Source: JALZOC01 sp031361295
GTDB taxonomy: Bacteria; Acidobacteriota; Vicinamibacteria; Vicinamibacterales; 2-12-FULL-66-21
NCBI GenBank assembly: GCA_031361295.1
Contig: JANMCN010000269.1
Location: 1-16,263 of the forward strand
Reading direction: 5' to 3'
Length of the DNA stretch: 16,263 bases
The notes beneath the pieces are model-generated. The model was not told the DNA's origin. It did no database searches and was given only the letters and a program-made list of their open reading frames with translations. How positions within the stretch are numbered: the first letter of the stretch is position 1; the number at the start of each line of letters is the position of its first letter. This document shows positions 1-7,354 of the stretch, in pieces. A program made the position numbers and the translations under genes.

Positions 1-881
1 CGATGCTCCAGAATCCGATCGCGACCGAAGCGGGCCAGCTGCAGGTCCACGCCGCCGGGGTTCTCGAGCGCCGCCGACACGAGGCCGATGATTTCACTCT
101 CCAGAATCGCCACCCCGTGCCGCGCGGCCTCGCGCGTGACGGCCTCGAAGACCGCGAAGATCGACGTCTGTTCGTAGTTCGTCAGGTTCATCGACACCTG
201 GACGATGCCGCGATGCGCCAGCCGGAACCCGGCGGCCTTGACGAACTTGAAGCCGCCGCCGCTCTGTCGGACCGCGGCGGCAATCGCCCGCGCCACGTCG
301 AGGCGATCGGTATCCAGGTTGATGTTGTACGCGATCAACGGACGCCGCGCGCCGATCACGCTGGCGCCCGCTGTTGGATGCGGCGAGGCCGGTCCGAAAT
401 CGGGTGGCCAGTCACCGGACGCCATCCGCGCGCCAAGGGCTTCGAATCCCCCCCGACGGATCTCCTCGAGTTGCTGTCGTCCGCCGTGTGCCGCCGCCTG
501 CCCATACAGGTAGACGGGGACGCCGAAGCGCGCGGCGATCGCCGCCCCGGTCTCGCGCGCAAGCGCGACACAGTCGTCCATCGTGGCCCCGTCGAGCGGG
601 ACGAACGGGACGACGTCCACCGCGCCGATGCGCGGGTGCTCGCCGACGTGGGTGCGCAGGTCGATTGCTGCGACTGCCTCGGCAAAAAGGGCGAGCACAG
701 CCGACGCGACCCCCGGGGGTTCGCCGGCCAGGGTGAACACCGAGCGATTGTGTGAGGGATCCGCCGAGTAATCGAGCAGGCGGGCTCCCGGCGTGTTCCC
801 AATGGCGTGGGCGAGCCGCTCCACCACGTCAGGCCGCCGCCCCTCGCTCACGTTCGGAATCGATTCGATGATCAAGGCCAC
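1..881 (-). CDS. ftcD: Glutamate formimidoyltransferase, 3' end cut by window edge
   Basis: Transfers the formimino group of N-formiminoglutamate to tetrahydrofolate, the last step of one histidine degradation route. Reading the minus strand from GTG at 881-879 gives 293 uninterrupted codons to the window edge. The N-terminus carries the family signature SIPNVSEGRRPDVV (residues 7-20). Residues 79-94 (VGEHPRIGAVDVVPFV) contain His82, the position known as the catalytic histidine in the mammalian enzyme. Later family blocks include AYNINLDT (184-191) and VQVSMNLTNYEQT (227-239). The visible end (FGRDRILEH) resembles the last residues of stand-alone enzymes of about 300 residues, so perhaps only about 10 residues are missing; a fused cyclodeaminase domain beyond the edge cannot be excluded. 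GTG is chosen because the signature starts right after it and no in-frame start is seen just upstream. There is no clear Shine-Dalgarno. It is divergent from the following operon. Confidence 0.93.
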   Translation of the reverse strand, partial: MALIIESIPNVSEGRRPDVVERLAHAIGNTPGARLLDYSADPSHNRSVFTLAGEPPGVASAVLALFAEAVAAIDLRTHVGEHPRIGAVDVVPFVPLDGATMDDCVALARETGAAIAARFGVPVYLYGQAAAHGGRQQLEEIRRGGFEALGARMASGDWPPDFGPASPHPTAGASVIGARRPLIAYNINLDTDRLDVARAIAAAVRQSGGGFKFVKAAGFRLAHRGIVQVSMNLTNYEQTSIFAVFEAVTREAARHGVAILESEIIGLVSAALENPGGVDLQLARFGRDRILEH

Positions 882-990
882 AGATCGTTGGCGCGCTTTC
901 TGATCCCGGCTCCGCGCCAGGCTTCTGCCTTCAGCGTTCGCAGTCGAGACGTGCTGAGTTCCAACCGAGGCGATCTTCGCATGTAACTGC

Positions 991-1019
991 TTGTGTGTGG
1001 CGCCCGTTAGCCTCATAAT
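991..1019 (+). promoter_or_regulatory. Putative sigma70-type promoter for the TPR-RDD-pgpA-cinA operon
   Basis: TTGTGT at 991-996 (3 of 6 to TTGACA) and CATAAT at 1014-1019 (5 of 6 to TATAAT) are separated by 17 bases. Transcription would begin near 1026, about 57 bases before the ATG at 1083. It sits in the 201-base divergent gap between ftcD and the TPR gene, the only place from which the tightly packed operon could be driven. I found no comparable promoter pair for ftcD on the other strand. The call rests on consensus matching only. Confidence 0.42.
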
Positions 1020-1082
1020 CTCGGACAGTTACGGGCGGAAGCGACGCATTCCGCCCGCTTGTCTTTCCGGTTGCGACACCTG

Positions 1083-1925
1083 ATGATCGATCCGCTGAGC
1101 TCCGAAGCCAATGCCGCCCTGGGGCAGGTGCCGGAACACGAACGCGAGGCTCGCGTCGAGGAGCTGCTGCTCGGCGGCCTCGATCATTACTTCGCCGGCC
1201 ATCACGATCTCGCCATCAACGTCTGGACGCGGGTCCTCTTCCTGGACCGTGGCCACGCGCGTGCCCGTGCCTACATCGAGCGCGCAAGGGGCGCTCTGTC
1301 GGAACGCCAGCGCCAGGGTGAGGAGCTGATTCACACGGGAGCCGACGCGTTCGAGCGTGGCGAGCCGGAGACGGCGCGGCGACTGCTGACCTCCGCCGTG
1401 GAACACGGGGCCGGCACAGAGGAGGCCATCGCCCTGCTCGCGCGGCTCGACCGGCTGGCGGCCGCGGGCGTGAAGCAGGGAAGGCGGCCCGGTAGCGTCG
1501 CCGTCGCCCCGCTGCGTCTCCCCACGCCCGAGGATCCGTCCGCGCGGTCCTGGATCAGGTGGACCGTGACCGGCGCCGTCATTGGTGCCGTGCTCGTGGC
1601 CCTTTCACTTGGCGCCTACGGGCTCTCCCGCCCCGCGTGGCTCTCGCTGCCAGGCGGCCCGGCAGCGCGGACGGCAACACGCCTGAACGACGAGCCCGTG
1701 CCGGTGCCCTCCGCCGCGGAGGTGTGGCTCGCGCGAGCCCGCGCGCAGAGAGATCGCGGCCACCTCCGCGACGCCCTCATGGCCCTTGATGCGATCGGGC
1801 CCGGCGACCGGCAGAGTGTGGAGGCCGATCGCCTTCGCGCCGAAATCCAGGCGGCGCTGCTCGCAGCTGGCCGCGCGGCTGGCTTCGGCGCCACTCCTGC
1901 GGAGCAGGACAGCGGACGCCGATGA
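1083..1925 (+). CDS. TPR-like protein with one transmembrane segment
   Basis: Function unknown; 280 residues from ATG 1083. The N-terminal part (about 1-130) is helical and reads like degenerate tetratricopeptide repeats, for example LLLGGLDHYFAGHHDLAINV followed by a second helix pair around IHTGADAFERGEPETARRLL. A hydrophobic stretch at about 161-182 (WTVTGAVIGAVLVALSLGAYGL) should span the membrane once, leaving the TPR part in the cytoplasm and a further helical, possibly TPR-like part (about 210-265, AEVWLARARAQRDRGHLRDALMALD) on the other side, or the reverse. In-frame TTG codons at 1059 and 1071 could add 8 or 4 residues; ATG is preferred, although no Shine-Dalgarno supports any of them. 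Its stop overlaps the next start (ATGA at 1922-1925), so it is probably translated together with the zinc-ribbon/RDD protein. Confidence 0.8.
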   Translation: MIDPLSSEANAALGQVPEHEREARVEELLLGGLDHYFAGHHDLAINVWTRVLFLDRGHARARAYIERARGALSERQRQGEELIHTGADAFERGEPETARRLLTSAVEHGAGTEEAIALLARLDRLAAAGVKQGRRPGSVAVAPLRLPTPEDPSARSWIRWTVTGAVIGAVLVALSLGAYGLSRPAWLSLPGGPAARTATRLNDEPVPVPSAAEVWLARARAQRDRGHLRDALMALDAIGPGDRQSVEADRLRAEIQAALLAAGRAAGFGATPAEQDSGRR

Positions 1926-2890
1926 GATGCCCGAAGTGCCACTACATCAGTTTCGACAGCACTGACCGGTGCCGCAACTGCGGGTACGAGTTCGCGCTGA
2001 CCGCCGAGGCGCCGGTGCTGGATCTGCCCATCCAGACGGGCAATGAAGCCCTCGGACCGCTCGCGGATTTGTCGATGAGCGGGTTCGACAATCTCGAACC
2101 GCCCGACGGCTCCGCTTCGGCTGCGCGCAAGCGTGGGGCTCCAGACCCGGCGCCCGACCGGGCCGCGGTTGCACCGGTCGCCCCTCCGCCCCCGCGCCCC
2201 ATTACGAGTGTGTTCGACCTCCCGCTGTTCAAGGATCGGCCGTCCGACGACGACAGGCCGCTGGTGTCGCTGCCCGCCGCGCCGCGGCTACCGGTCTCGG
2301 TCCGGCGATCGAGCCCCATCCCGCCGCGTGGGCCGCGCGCGCTGGCTCAGGAGCCAGTGTTCGACCTCGATGCGCTCGAGCCCGAGGTCGCCCCCATCAA
2401 ACACGTCCCGTGGCTTCCGAAAACCGAGATCGGCCCGCGCCGGGCGGAGGAGGGCGACAGCCTTCCCGCCCCCGATGACGTCGCGGGACTCGCTCCGCGG
2501 CTGGTCGCCGGCATCGCCGACGGCGGCATTCTCGGCGCCATCTGTACAGGCGTCCTCTACATCACTCTCCAGCTGTGCGGCCTTCGCGCGAGTCAGTTCC
2601 AGCTGTTGCCGATCCCACCGCTCGCGGCCTTTCTTGTCTTGTTGATCGGCGGCTACTTCGTCCTGATGACGGCGGCCGGAGGGCAGACGCTCGGGAAGAT
2701 GGCGGCCGGGATCCGCGTGGTGCCGATGGGCTCGAGCGACCGGATCTCGCTCGGCCACTCCGTGATGCGCGCGGCCGGCTACCTGGTCTCGGTCCTCCCG
2801 GCCGGGCTCGGCCTCGTCCCGGCGCTCGCCCATGCCGACCGCCGTGCGCTGCACGACCGCCTGGCTGATACCCGCGTCGTAAAAGCGTGA
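1922..2890 (+). CDS. Zinc-ribbon and RDD-domain membrane protein
   Basis: 322 residues, function unknown. The N-terminus has CPKC (Cys3, Cys6) and CRNC (Cys17, Cys20), a zinc-ribbon pattern with 10 residues between the pairs. Residues 60-180 are rich in Pro, Ala and charged residues and look disordered. From about 186 comes an RDD domain: the Arg193/Asp200 pair (APRLVAGIADGG), hydrophobic spans near 200-219, 232-252 and 284-300, the loop GQTLGKMAAGIRVV (254-267) and the typical end LHDRLADTRVV. RDD proteins are integral membrane proteins, some tied to ion transport; a specific role cannot be read from this sequence. The start overlaps the previous stop (ATGA) and its stop overlaps the pgpA start (GTGA), so it sits in the middle of a coupled set. 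A ribbon may bind a protein partner rather than nucleic acid; that is inference. Confidence 0.88.
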   Translation: MRCPKCHYISFDSTDRCRNCGYEFALTAEAPVLDLPIQTGNEALGPLADLSMSGFDNLEPPDGSASAARKRGAPDPAPDRAAVAPVAPPPPRPITSVFDLPLFKDRPSDDDRPLVSLPAAPRLPVSVRRSSPIPPRGPRALAQEPVFDLDALEPEVAPIKHVPWLPKTEIGPRRAEEGDSLPAPDDVAGLAPRLVAGIADGGILGAICTGVLYITLQLCGLRASQFQLLPIPPLAAFLVLLIGGYFVLMTAAGGQTLGKMAAGIRVVPMGSSDRISLGHSVMRAAGYLVSVLPAGLGLVPALAHADRRALHDRLADTRVVKA

Positions 2891-3351
2891 CGCGCCTGGC
2901 CGTGTTCGTGGCAACGGTCGCGTACTGCGGGTACTTTCCGATTGCGCCGGGAACGGTCGGATCCGCCGCCGGACTCCTCGTCTACGCGCTGGTCTGGTGG
3001 ACTCACTCGCCGATCCTCGAGGTGGCGCTGATCGTGGGTCTGTTCGTGCTCGGCGTCTGGGCCGGCACCATCGCGGAACGCTACTTCGGGGGGATCGATC
3101 CGGGTCCGATTGTGATCGACGAAGTCGTCGGCATGCTGATCACCCTGGCGTTCATCCCGGTGGGCTGGTCGGGTGCACTGGCCGGGTTCGTGCTGTTCCG
3201 GATCTTCGACGTCATCAAACCGTACCCGGCGGGCCGCTTCGAGAGCCTGCACGGTGGTCTCGGCGTCATGGCCGACGATGCGATGGCGGCGGTGTACGCC
3301 AATGTCTCGTTGCGGCTCCTGTTGTGGGCCCTGCCTGCATGGCTGACGTGA
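2887..3351 (+). CDS. pgpA: Phosphatidylglycerophosphatase A
   Basis: Removes the phosphate of phosphatidylglycerophosphate to give phosphatidylglycerol in the inner membrane. The 154-residue protein has the usual family length and all recognisable blocks: YFPIAPGTVGS (16-26), DPGPIVIDEVVGML (71-84) with acidic residues expected to bind Mg2+, FRIFDVIKPYP (104-114) and GGLGVMADDAMAAVY (123-137). Hydrophobic segments lie near 25-38, 45-62, 80-103 and 137-152. The start is GTG at 2887, overlapping the TGA of the RDD gene by four bases (GTGA), which favours translational coupling. cinA overlaps its 3' end. With plsY and gpsA about 1.5 kb downstream, the region concentrates steps of phosphatidylglycerol synthesis. 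Confidence 0.95.
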   Translation: MTRLAVFVATVAYCGYFPIAPGTVGSAAGLLVYALVWWTHSPILEVALIVGLFVLGVWAGTIAERYFGGIDPGPIVIDEVVGMLITLAFIPVGWSGALAGFVLFRIFDVIKPYPAGRFESLHGGLGVMADDAMAAVYANVSLRLLLWALPAWLT

Positions 3352-4616
3352 GCGCCTCCCCGCTCGCGACCGCGGAGATCATCGCCGTCGGCTCCGAGCT
3401 GCTCGGGACGACCCGAATCGACACGAATTCGCTGTTCCTGGCGGGTCGCCTGGCCGCGCTCGGGATCGAGCTCCGCTCGAAGACCGTCGTGGGCGACGAC
3501 CGCGCCCGGCTGGCGGCGGTGTTCGCATCCGCGCTCTCGCGCGCCGATCTCGTCGTGCTGACGGGCGGGCTCGGTCCGACCGACGACGATCTCACGCGCG
3601 ACGTCGTCGCGGCGGCCCTCGGTCTGGAGATGCACGAGCACCCCGCGATCGTCGCGCAGATCGCCAGCCGGTTTGCCCGGCGGAGCCTGCGCATGCCGGA
3701 GGCGAACCGGCGACAGGCGATGGTGCCGGCAGGCGCCCTGTCGCTTGACAACCCGAATGGAACGGCGCCGGGACTCTACATCGAACACGACGGCCACGTC
3801 GTCGTCCTGCTGCCCGGCCCGCCTCGCGAGCTGCAGCCCATGTTCGAGGCCCTCTGCGCGGGTCCGCTGCTGGCGCGCGCCGGCGAGGCGCGTCTGTTCA
3901 CCGAGGTGCTGTTCGTTGCCGGGCGCGGCGAATCGCACGTCGAAGAAATCGCACAGCCCCGCTATTCCGGCTGGACCCGCGAATCTCCGCCAATCGAGAC
4001 GACCATCCTCGCCATGCCGGGGCAGGTCGAGCTGCATCTCACGCATCGCGCACGCGACGCACACGCGGGCGCCGCGCGCGTGCGTGCCGCGCGAGACGAG
4101 CTCGCCGCCGCGCTGGGAGAGGACGTCTTCAGCACCGGCGGACGTTCCATGGAGGAGGTCGTCGGCGCCATGCTGGCCGATCGCGGCCTGACGATTTCTG
4201 CCGCCGAGTCGTGCACCGGCGGGTTGATCCTGTCGCGGCTGACCGATGTCCCGGGCAGCTCGCGATACGTCATCGGGGGCGCGGTCGCCTACAGCAACGA
4301 GGCGAAGACCGGCCTCGCGGGGGTGCCCGCGGACCTGATCGCGGCACACGGCGCCGTGAGCGAGGAGGTCGCCGTCGCGCTGGCCGAGGGCATCCGCGCG
4401 CGAACGGGCGCGACGCTGTCACTCGGCGTCACCGGAATCGCAGGCCCCGGGGGAGGCTCGCCGGAAAAGCCCGTGGGCACGGTCGCGATTGCGCTGACCG
4501 GAGCTGACATCTCCAGCCGGGCGCGTCTGTTCTCGTTTTTTGGCGGGCGCCCGCAGGTGAAGTTCCAGGCATCCCAGGCCGCGCTGGACATGGTCAGGCG
4601 GTCGTTGAAGCAGTAG
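3339..4616 (+). CDS. cinA: CinA-family protein (MoCF-like domain plus NMN deamidase domain)
   Basis: 425 residues from ATG 3339. Residues 11-180 form the MoaB/MogA-like (MoCF) domain, with TAEIIAVGSELL, DTNS, VVLTGGLGPTDDDLTRD (72-88) and VVVLLPGPPRE (154-164). In many CinA proteins this domain hydrolyses ADP-ribose or other nucleotides. Residues 270-425 are the PncC-type domain, which deamidates nicotinamide mononucleotide in pyridine nucleotide recycling: AAESCTGGLILSRL (288-301), AVAYSNEAKTGLAGV (315-329), GAVSEEVA and GVTGIAGPGGGSPEKPVG (363-380). The length is that of a full two-domain protein. A second in-frame start, GTG 3348, would give a four-base GTGA overlap with pgpA, matching the style of the two upstream junctions, so either start may be used. 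Despite its name, a competence role is not implied. Confidence 0.95.
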   Translation: MADVSASPLATAEIIAVGSELLGTTRIDTNSLFLAGRLAALGIELRSKTVVGDDRARLAAVFASALSRADLVVLTGGLGPTDDDLTRDVVAAALGLEMHEHPAIVAQIASRFARRSLRMPEANRRQAMVPAGALSLDNPNGTAPGLYIEHDGHVVVLLPGPPRELQPMFEALCAGPLLARAGEARLFTEVLFVAGRGESHVEEIAQPRYSGWTRESPPIETTILAMPGQVELHLTHRARDAHAGAARVRAARDELAAALGEDVFSTGGRSMEEVVGAMLADRGLTISAAESCTGGLILSRLTDVPGSSRYVIGGAVAYSNEAKTGLAGVPADLIAAHGAVSEEVAVALAEGIRARTGATLSLGVTGIAGPGGGSPEKPVGTVAIALTGADISSRARLFSFFGGRPQVKFQASQAALDMVRRSLKQ

Positions 4617-4731
4617 GCGGGGCGCCCTGAAGTGCGACCTGTGCCCGAACCGGGTGGAATTCCAAATTCCCCTTTCGCCGCGGGGAGCCGTGCACGAGCC
4701 GCTCCTGCGAGTACCATTGTCGTGACGTCCG
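4617..4731 (+). other. Intergenic gap between cinA and plsY, nothing convincing
   Basis: 115 bases without a gene. It contains the short palindromes GGGCGCCC and GGAATTCC and no T-run that would make a factor-independent terminator. TACCAT at 4712-4717 is a weak -10 candidate without a good -35 box. plsY may be transcribed from here or by read-through from cinA. Confidence 0.35.
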
Positions 4732-5310
4732 ATGCTGTCAGTCCTCATTGGTTATCTCGCGGGCTCCGTCCCGTTCGCGTTTCTCCTTGCACGGAGTGCA
4801 GGGGTTGATGTCCGAACGGCGGGCAGCGGCAATGTCGGGGCGGCGAACGTGCTCCGCACGGCTGGAGCCGGTCCTGGCGCACTCGTCCTCCTGCTCGACG
4901 TCGCGAAGGGGGCCGCGGCCGTTCTCCTCGCGTACGCGGTCGCGGGCGGCGCGTCGGTGGCGGCACTGAGCGGCGCGGCCGCGATCGTCGGCCATATCTA
5001 TCCAGTCTGGCTCCGGTTCCACGGCGGCAAGGGCGTCGCGGTGGCCGCGGGCGTCTTCAGCGTCCTGGCGCCGGTCGCAACCGCCGTGTCGGGCCTGCTG
5101 TTCCTCGTGACCGTCTGGACGACACGCTACGTGTCACTCGGTTCTGTCGCGGCGACGCTCGCGCTGCCGGCGGTCGCGTGGCTGGCCGGAGCGCCAGCCG
5201 CCGTCGTGATCGTGGCGGCCGCAACGGGCAGTCTCATCCTGTTTCGGCATCGCGCGAATGTGCGGCGGCTGATCGCGGGCACGGAGCGAAGAATGGGAAC
5301 CCGCCCATGA
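4732..5310 (+). CDS. plsY: Acyl-phosphate:glycerol-3-phosphate acyltransferase
   Basis: Acylates the sn-1 position of glycerol-3-phosphate using acyl-phosphate, the first committed step of phospholipid synthesis in most bacteria. The 192-residue product has normal length for the family and is nearly all membrane: spans near 2-20, 47-70, 75-92, 103-128 and 136-170. Three family motifs are present: GSGNVGAANVLR (31-42), RFHGGKGVAVAAG (95-107) and FRHRANVRRL (171-180). The start is the ATG at 4732, immediately before the first hydrophobic helix; a strong Shine-Dalgarno is not seen. Its stop overlaps the gpsA start (ATGA at 5307-5310). plsY-gpsA adjacency is common and logical, because GpsA makes the glycerol-3-phosphate that PlsY uses. 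Confidence 0.96.
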   Translation: MLSVLIGYLAGSVPFAFLLARSAGVDVRTAGSGNVGAANVLRTAGAGPGALVLLLDVAKGAAAVLLAYAVAGGASVAALSGAAAIVGHIYPVWLRFHGGKGVAVAAGVFSVLAPVATAVSGLLFLVTVWTTRYVSLGSVAATLALPAVAWLAGAPAAVVIVAAATGSLILFRHRANVRRLIAGTERRMGTRP

Positions 5311-6242
5311 GCCCCGTCGCGGTGCTGGGATCGGGAAGTTGGGGGAGCGCCCTGGCCGTCCATCTCGCCCGCTCCGGGCGGACGGTGCGCCTCTGGGGCC
5401 GCGACGTGGCGCTCGTCCGCGAGATGGCCCTGACGGGTACGAACCCCGCATATCTGCCGGGCGTCACCTTCCCGCCGGGGGTGACGCCCGAGCCATCGCT
5501 GCCCGCGGCCGTGACAGGCGCGGCATTCGTCGTGCTGGCCGTCCCGTCGCATGGTCTGCGAGCCGTGATGCAACTCGCAGCGCCTTTCCTCAGCCGCGAC
5601 GCCGTCCTCGTCAGCGCGACGAAGGGCTTGGAAGCCGGGACCCTGCGACGCATGTCCGAGGTCATCCGCGAGGAGACCGGCGGCGTGCCGGTCGTGGTGC
5701 TCTCGGGCCCGAGCTTCGCCTCGGAGGTGGCGCGCGGCCTGCCAACGGCGGTGCTTGCCGCCTCCACCGACCCGGCAGCGGCGGCACGCGTGCAGGAGCA
5801 GTTCCGGGGTCCTGGCCTCCGACTATATGTGAGCGACGATGTGCCCGGCGTCGAGATCGGCGGCGCGCTCAAGAACGTCATCGCGATTGCCGCCGGAACC
5901 GTGGAAGGTCTCGGTCTCGGGCACAACGCCATGGCGGCGCTCATCACGCGGGGCCTGGCCGAGATTTCCCGGCTGGCGTGCGCTGAGGGCGGGCGGCGCG
6001 ACACGCTCGCCGGCCTGAGCGGCCTCGGCGATCTCGTCCTGACCTGCACGGGCGATCTGAGCCGCAATCGTCGCGTCGGCCTTGAACTCGGTCGAGGCCG
6101 CAGCCTGGCGGACGTGCTGACCGGCCTCCGCATGGTTGCCGAAGGCGTGCGGACCACCGGAGCGGCGCTCGAGCTCGGCACACGCCACGGCGTCGAACTC
6201 CCCATCACTGCGCAGATGGCCGCCGTCCTGGACGGTCGATGA
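5307..6242 (+). CDS. gpsA: Glycerol-3-phosphate dehydrogenase [NAD(P)+], tail interrupted by a stop
   Basis: Reduces dihydroxyacetone phosphate to sn-glycerol-3-phosphate for lipid synthesis. 311 residues from ATG 5307, which overlaps the plsY stop. The dinucleotide loop GSGSWGSALA is at 8-17; LVSATKGLE (101-109) holds conserved Lys106; VLSGPSFASEVARGLPTA is 131-148; EIGGALKNVIAIAAG (183-197) holds the catalytic Lys189; GLSGLGDLVLTC is 236-247. The protein stops at TGA 6240-6242 after AVLDGR, exactly where family members continue with a C-terminal helix. The same frame after the TGA reads SPRAAVECRMGR and onward to a TAG at 6303-6305. That matches the expected tail (typically G-x-x-P-R-x-A-V-x-x-L-M-x-R) and would give about 332 residues, the usual length. 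So the TGA is a late nonsense change, a sequencing error or a read-through site. All catalytic residues precede it. Confidence 0.95.
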   Translation: MSPVAVLGSGSWGSALAVHLARSGRTVRLWGRDVALVREMALTGTNPAYLPGVTFPPGVTPEPSLPAAVTGAAFVVLAVPSHGLRAVMQLAAPFLSRDAVLVSATKGLEAGTLRRMSEVIREETGGVPVVVLSGPSFASEVARGLPTAVLAASTDPAAAARVQEQFRGPGLRLYVSDDVPGVEIGGALKNVIAIAAGTVEGLGLGHNAMAALITRGLAEISRLACAEGGRRDTLAGLSGLGDLVLTCTGDLSRNRRVGLELGRGRSLADVLTGLRMVAEGVRTTGAALELGTRHGVELPITAQMAAVLDGR

Positions 6243-6305
6243 TCTCCGCGCGCCGCCGTGGAGTGTCGCATGGGCCGGCCGCAACGCGCCGAGCTCGAAG
6301 CGTAG
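6243..6305 (+). pseudogene. Detached C-terminal tail of gpsA (20 codons after in-frame TGA)
   Basis: Twenty sense codons in the gpsA frame between TGA 6240-6242 and TAG 6303-6305. They encode S-P-R-A-A-V-E-C-R-M-G-R-P-Q-R and a short acidic end. The pattern PR-x-AV-x-x-x-MGR is what GpsA proteins have after the AVL-x-G segment, so the piece is the original tail of the gene and not random sequence. It has no start of its own except ATG 6270, too late to be meaningful. It is translated only if the TGA is read through or is an error. Confidence 0.6.
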
Positions 6306-6362
6306 CCAGAGCACGGGGCCCGCGAAAGAAAGCTGGAGCCCTGTCGACAACTCGGAACGGCA

Positions 6363-6431
6363 GACTGGAAACTCTAAACCGGAACTGAAAACTGAAAACT
6401 GGAAACTGGAAACTGAAAACTGAAAACTGAA
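6363..6431 (+). repeat. Heptamer tandem array before ftsY, unit AACTGRA
   Basis: Seven consecutive 7-base units run from 6383 to 6431: AACTGAA, AACTGAA, AACTGGA, AACTGGA, AACTGAA, AACTGAA, AACTGAA. Three decayed units (GACTGGA, AACTCTA and the 6-base AACCGG) precede them from 6363. The array ends 7 bases before the ftsY ATG and is strikingly A-rich against GC-rich surroundings. The unit fits the wider consensus RCTGRRA shared with the array before rpsP. It contains no good Shine-Dalgarno. Copy number is likely to vary between strains because of the perfect short repeats. Confidence 0.9.
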
Positions 6432-6438
6432 ATAGCCA

Positions 6439-7350
6439 ATGGGTTTCTTCGACAAGATCAAACAGTCGCTCACGCGCACCAAGCAGCGGTTCGACGACGT
6501 CGTCCAGCGCGCGGACGACCCCGCGCGTCGCGGGCAGCCTGTGGACGTCGAGACCGAGGAGGCGCTGGAAGAGGCGTTGATTTCGGCCGACGTTGGTGTG
6601 GCGGCGACCGACCGGATCGTCCAGGCCGTGCGCGCGCGCCGCGGGCGCCACGAGTCGCTGCGAACACTCGTCAAAGAGGAGATCCGGCAGATTCTGAGGG
6701 ACGCCAATAAGCCGGTCGTGAACGGAACGCGCCCCCACGTCATCATGATCGTCGGCGTCAACGGCACCGGCAAGACGACAACCGTCGGGAAGCTGGCGCG
6801 CCTCATCAAGGACTCCGGCCGGTCGCCGCTCATCTGTGCCGCCGACACCTTCCGTGCCGCGGCCGTGGAGCAGCTCGAGATCTGGGCCACGCGCGCAGGC
6901 GTCGACATCATTCGCGCCCGTACGGGCGCGGACCCCGCCGCCGTGGTGTTCGACGCGATTGCGTCGGCCAGGGCGAAGAATCGTGACGTGCTGCTCGTCG
7001 ATACCGCCGGCCGGCTGCACACCCGCGTGAACCTCATGACGGAGCTCGAAAAAATCCGCCGGATCGCCGCGCGCGAAGTCGAGGGCGCGCCGCACGAAGT
7101 GCTGCTCGTCCTCGACGCCACCGTGGGACAGAACGGGCTGGCCCAGGCGCGCGAATTCATGGCGGTCGCCGGCGTCAACGGCATCGTGCTGACCAAGCTC
7201 GATGGGACGGCCAAGGGAGGGATCGCCGTGGCGATCGCGCACGACCTCAAGCTGCCGATCCGCTACGTCGGCGTCGGCGAAGCGATCGACGACCTGGTCC
7301 CGTTCTCGCCGGACGAGTACGTGGAGGCCCTGTTCGAGCAGAAGTGGTGA
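6439..7350 (+). CDS. ftsY: Signal recognition particle receptor FtsY
   Basis: SRP receptor GTPase that docks Ffh-ribosome-nascent chain complexes at the membrane translocon. 303 residues, so this is a short FtsY lacking the long acidic N-terminal A domain of the E. coli protein; the basic start MGFFDKIKQSLTRTKQRF is probably the amphipathic membrane-binding helix. The N domain covers about 20-90. The G domain shows GVNGTGKTTTVGKLA (106-120, P-loop), AADTFRAAAVEQL (134-146, SRP-GTPase insertion region), LLVDTAGRLH (185-194), TKLDGTAKGG (252-261) and PIRYVGVGEAIDDLVPF (273-289). The ATG follows a heptamer array and lacks an evident ribosome binding site. The ribD start is only 4 bases after the ftsY stop. 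Its partner ffh is about 3 kb downstream. Confidence 0.97.
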   Translation: MGFFDKIKQSLTRTKQRFDDVVQRADDPARRGQPVDVETEEALEEALISADVGVAATDRIVQAVRARRGRHESLRTLVKEEIRQILRDANKPVVNGTRPHVIMIVGVNGTGKTTTVGKLARLIKDSGRSPLICAADTFRAAAVEQLEIWATRAGVDIIRARTGADPAAVVFDAIASARAKNRDVLLVDTAGRLHTRVNLMTELEKIRRIAAREVEGAPHEVLLVLDATVGQNGLAQAREFMAVAGVNGIVLTKLDGTAKGGIAVAIAHDLKLPIRYVGVGEAIDDLVPFSPDEYVEALFEQKW

Positions 7351-7354
7351 CACG

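Noticed and set aside
3..755. Plus-strand open frame of 250 codons opposite ftcD
   Set aside because: The minus strand here encodes an uninterrupted formimidoyltransferase with its catalytic motif; the plus-strand frame has only arginine-rich, low-information sequence.
2997..3338. Possible N-terminal extension of cinA back to 2997
   Set aside because: The extension lies fully within pgpA and reads as arginine-rich shadow sequence; CinA homology begins just after ATG 3339.
6243..6423. Small gene between gpsA and ftsY in another frame
   Set aside because: The 95-codon frame from 6136 lies mostly over gpsA and the heptamer array, with a product of repeated Glu-Asn-Trp-Lys-Leu type segments created by the repeat.
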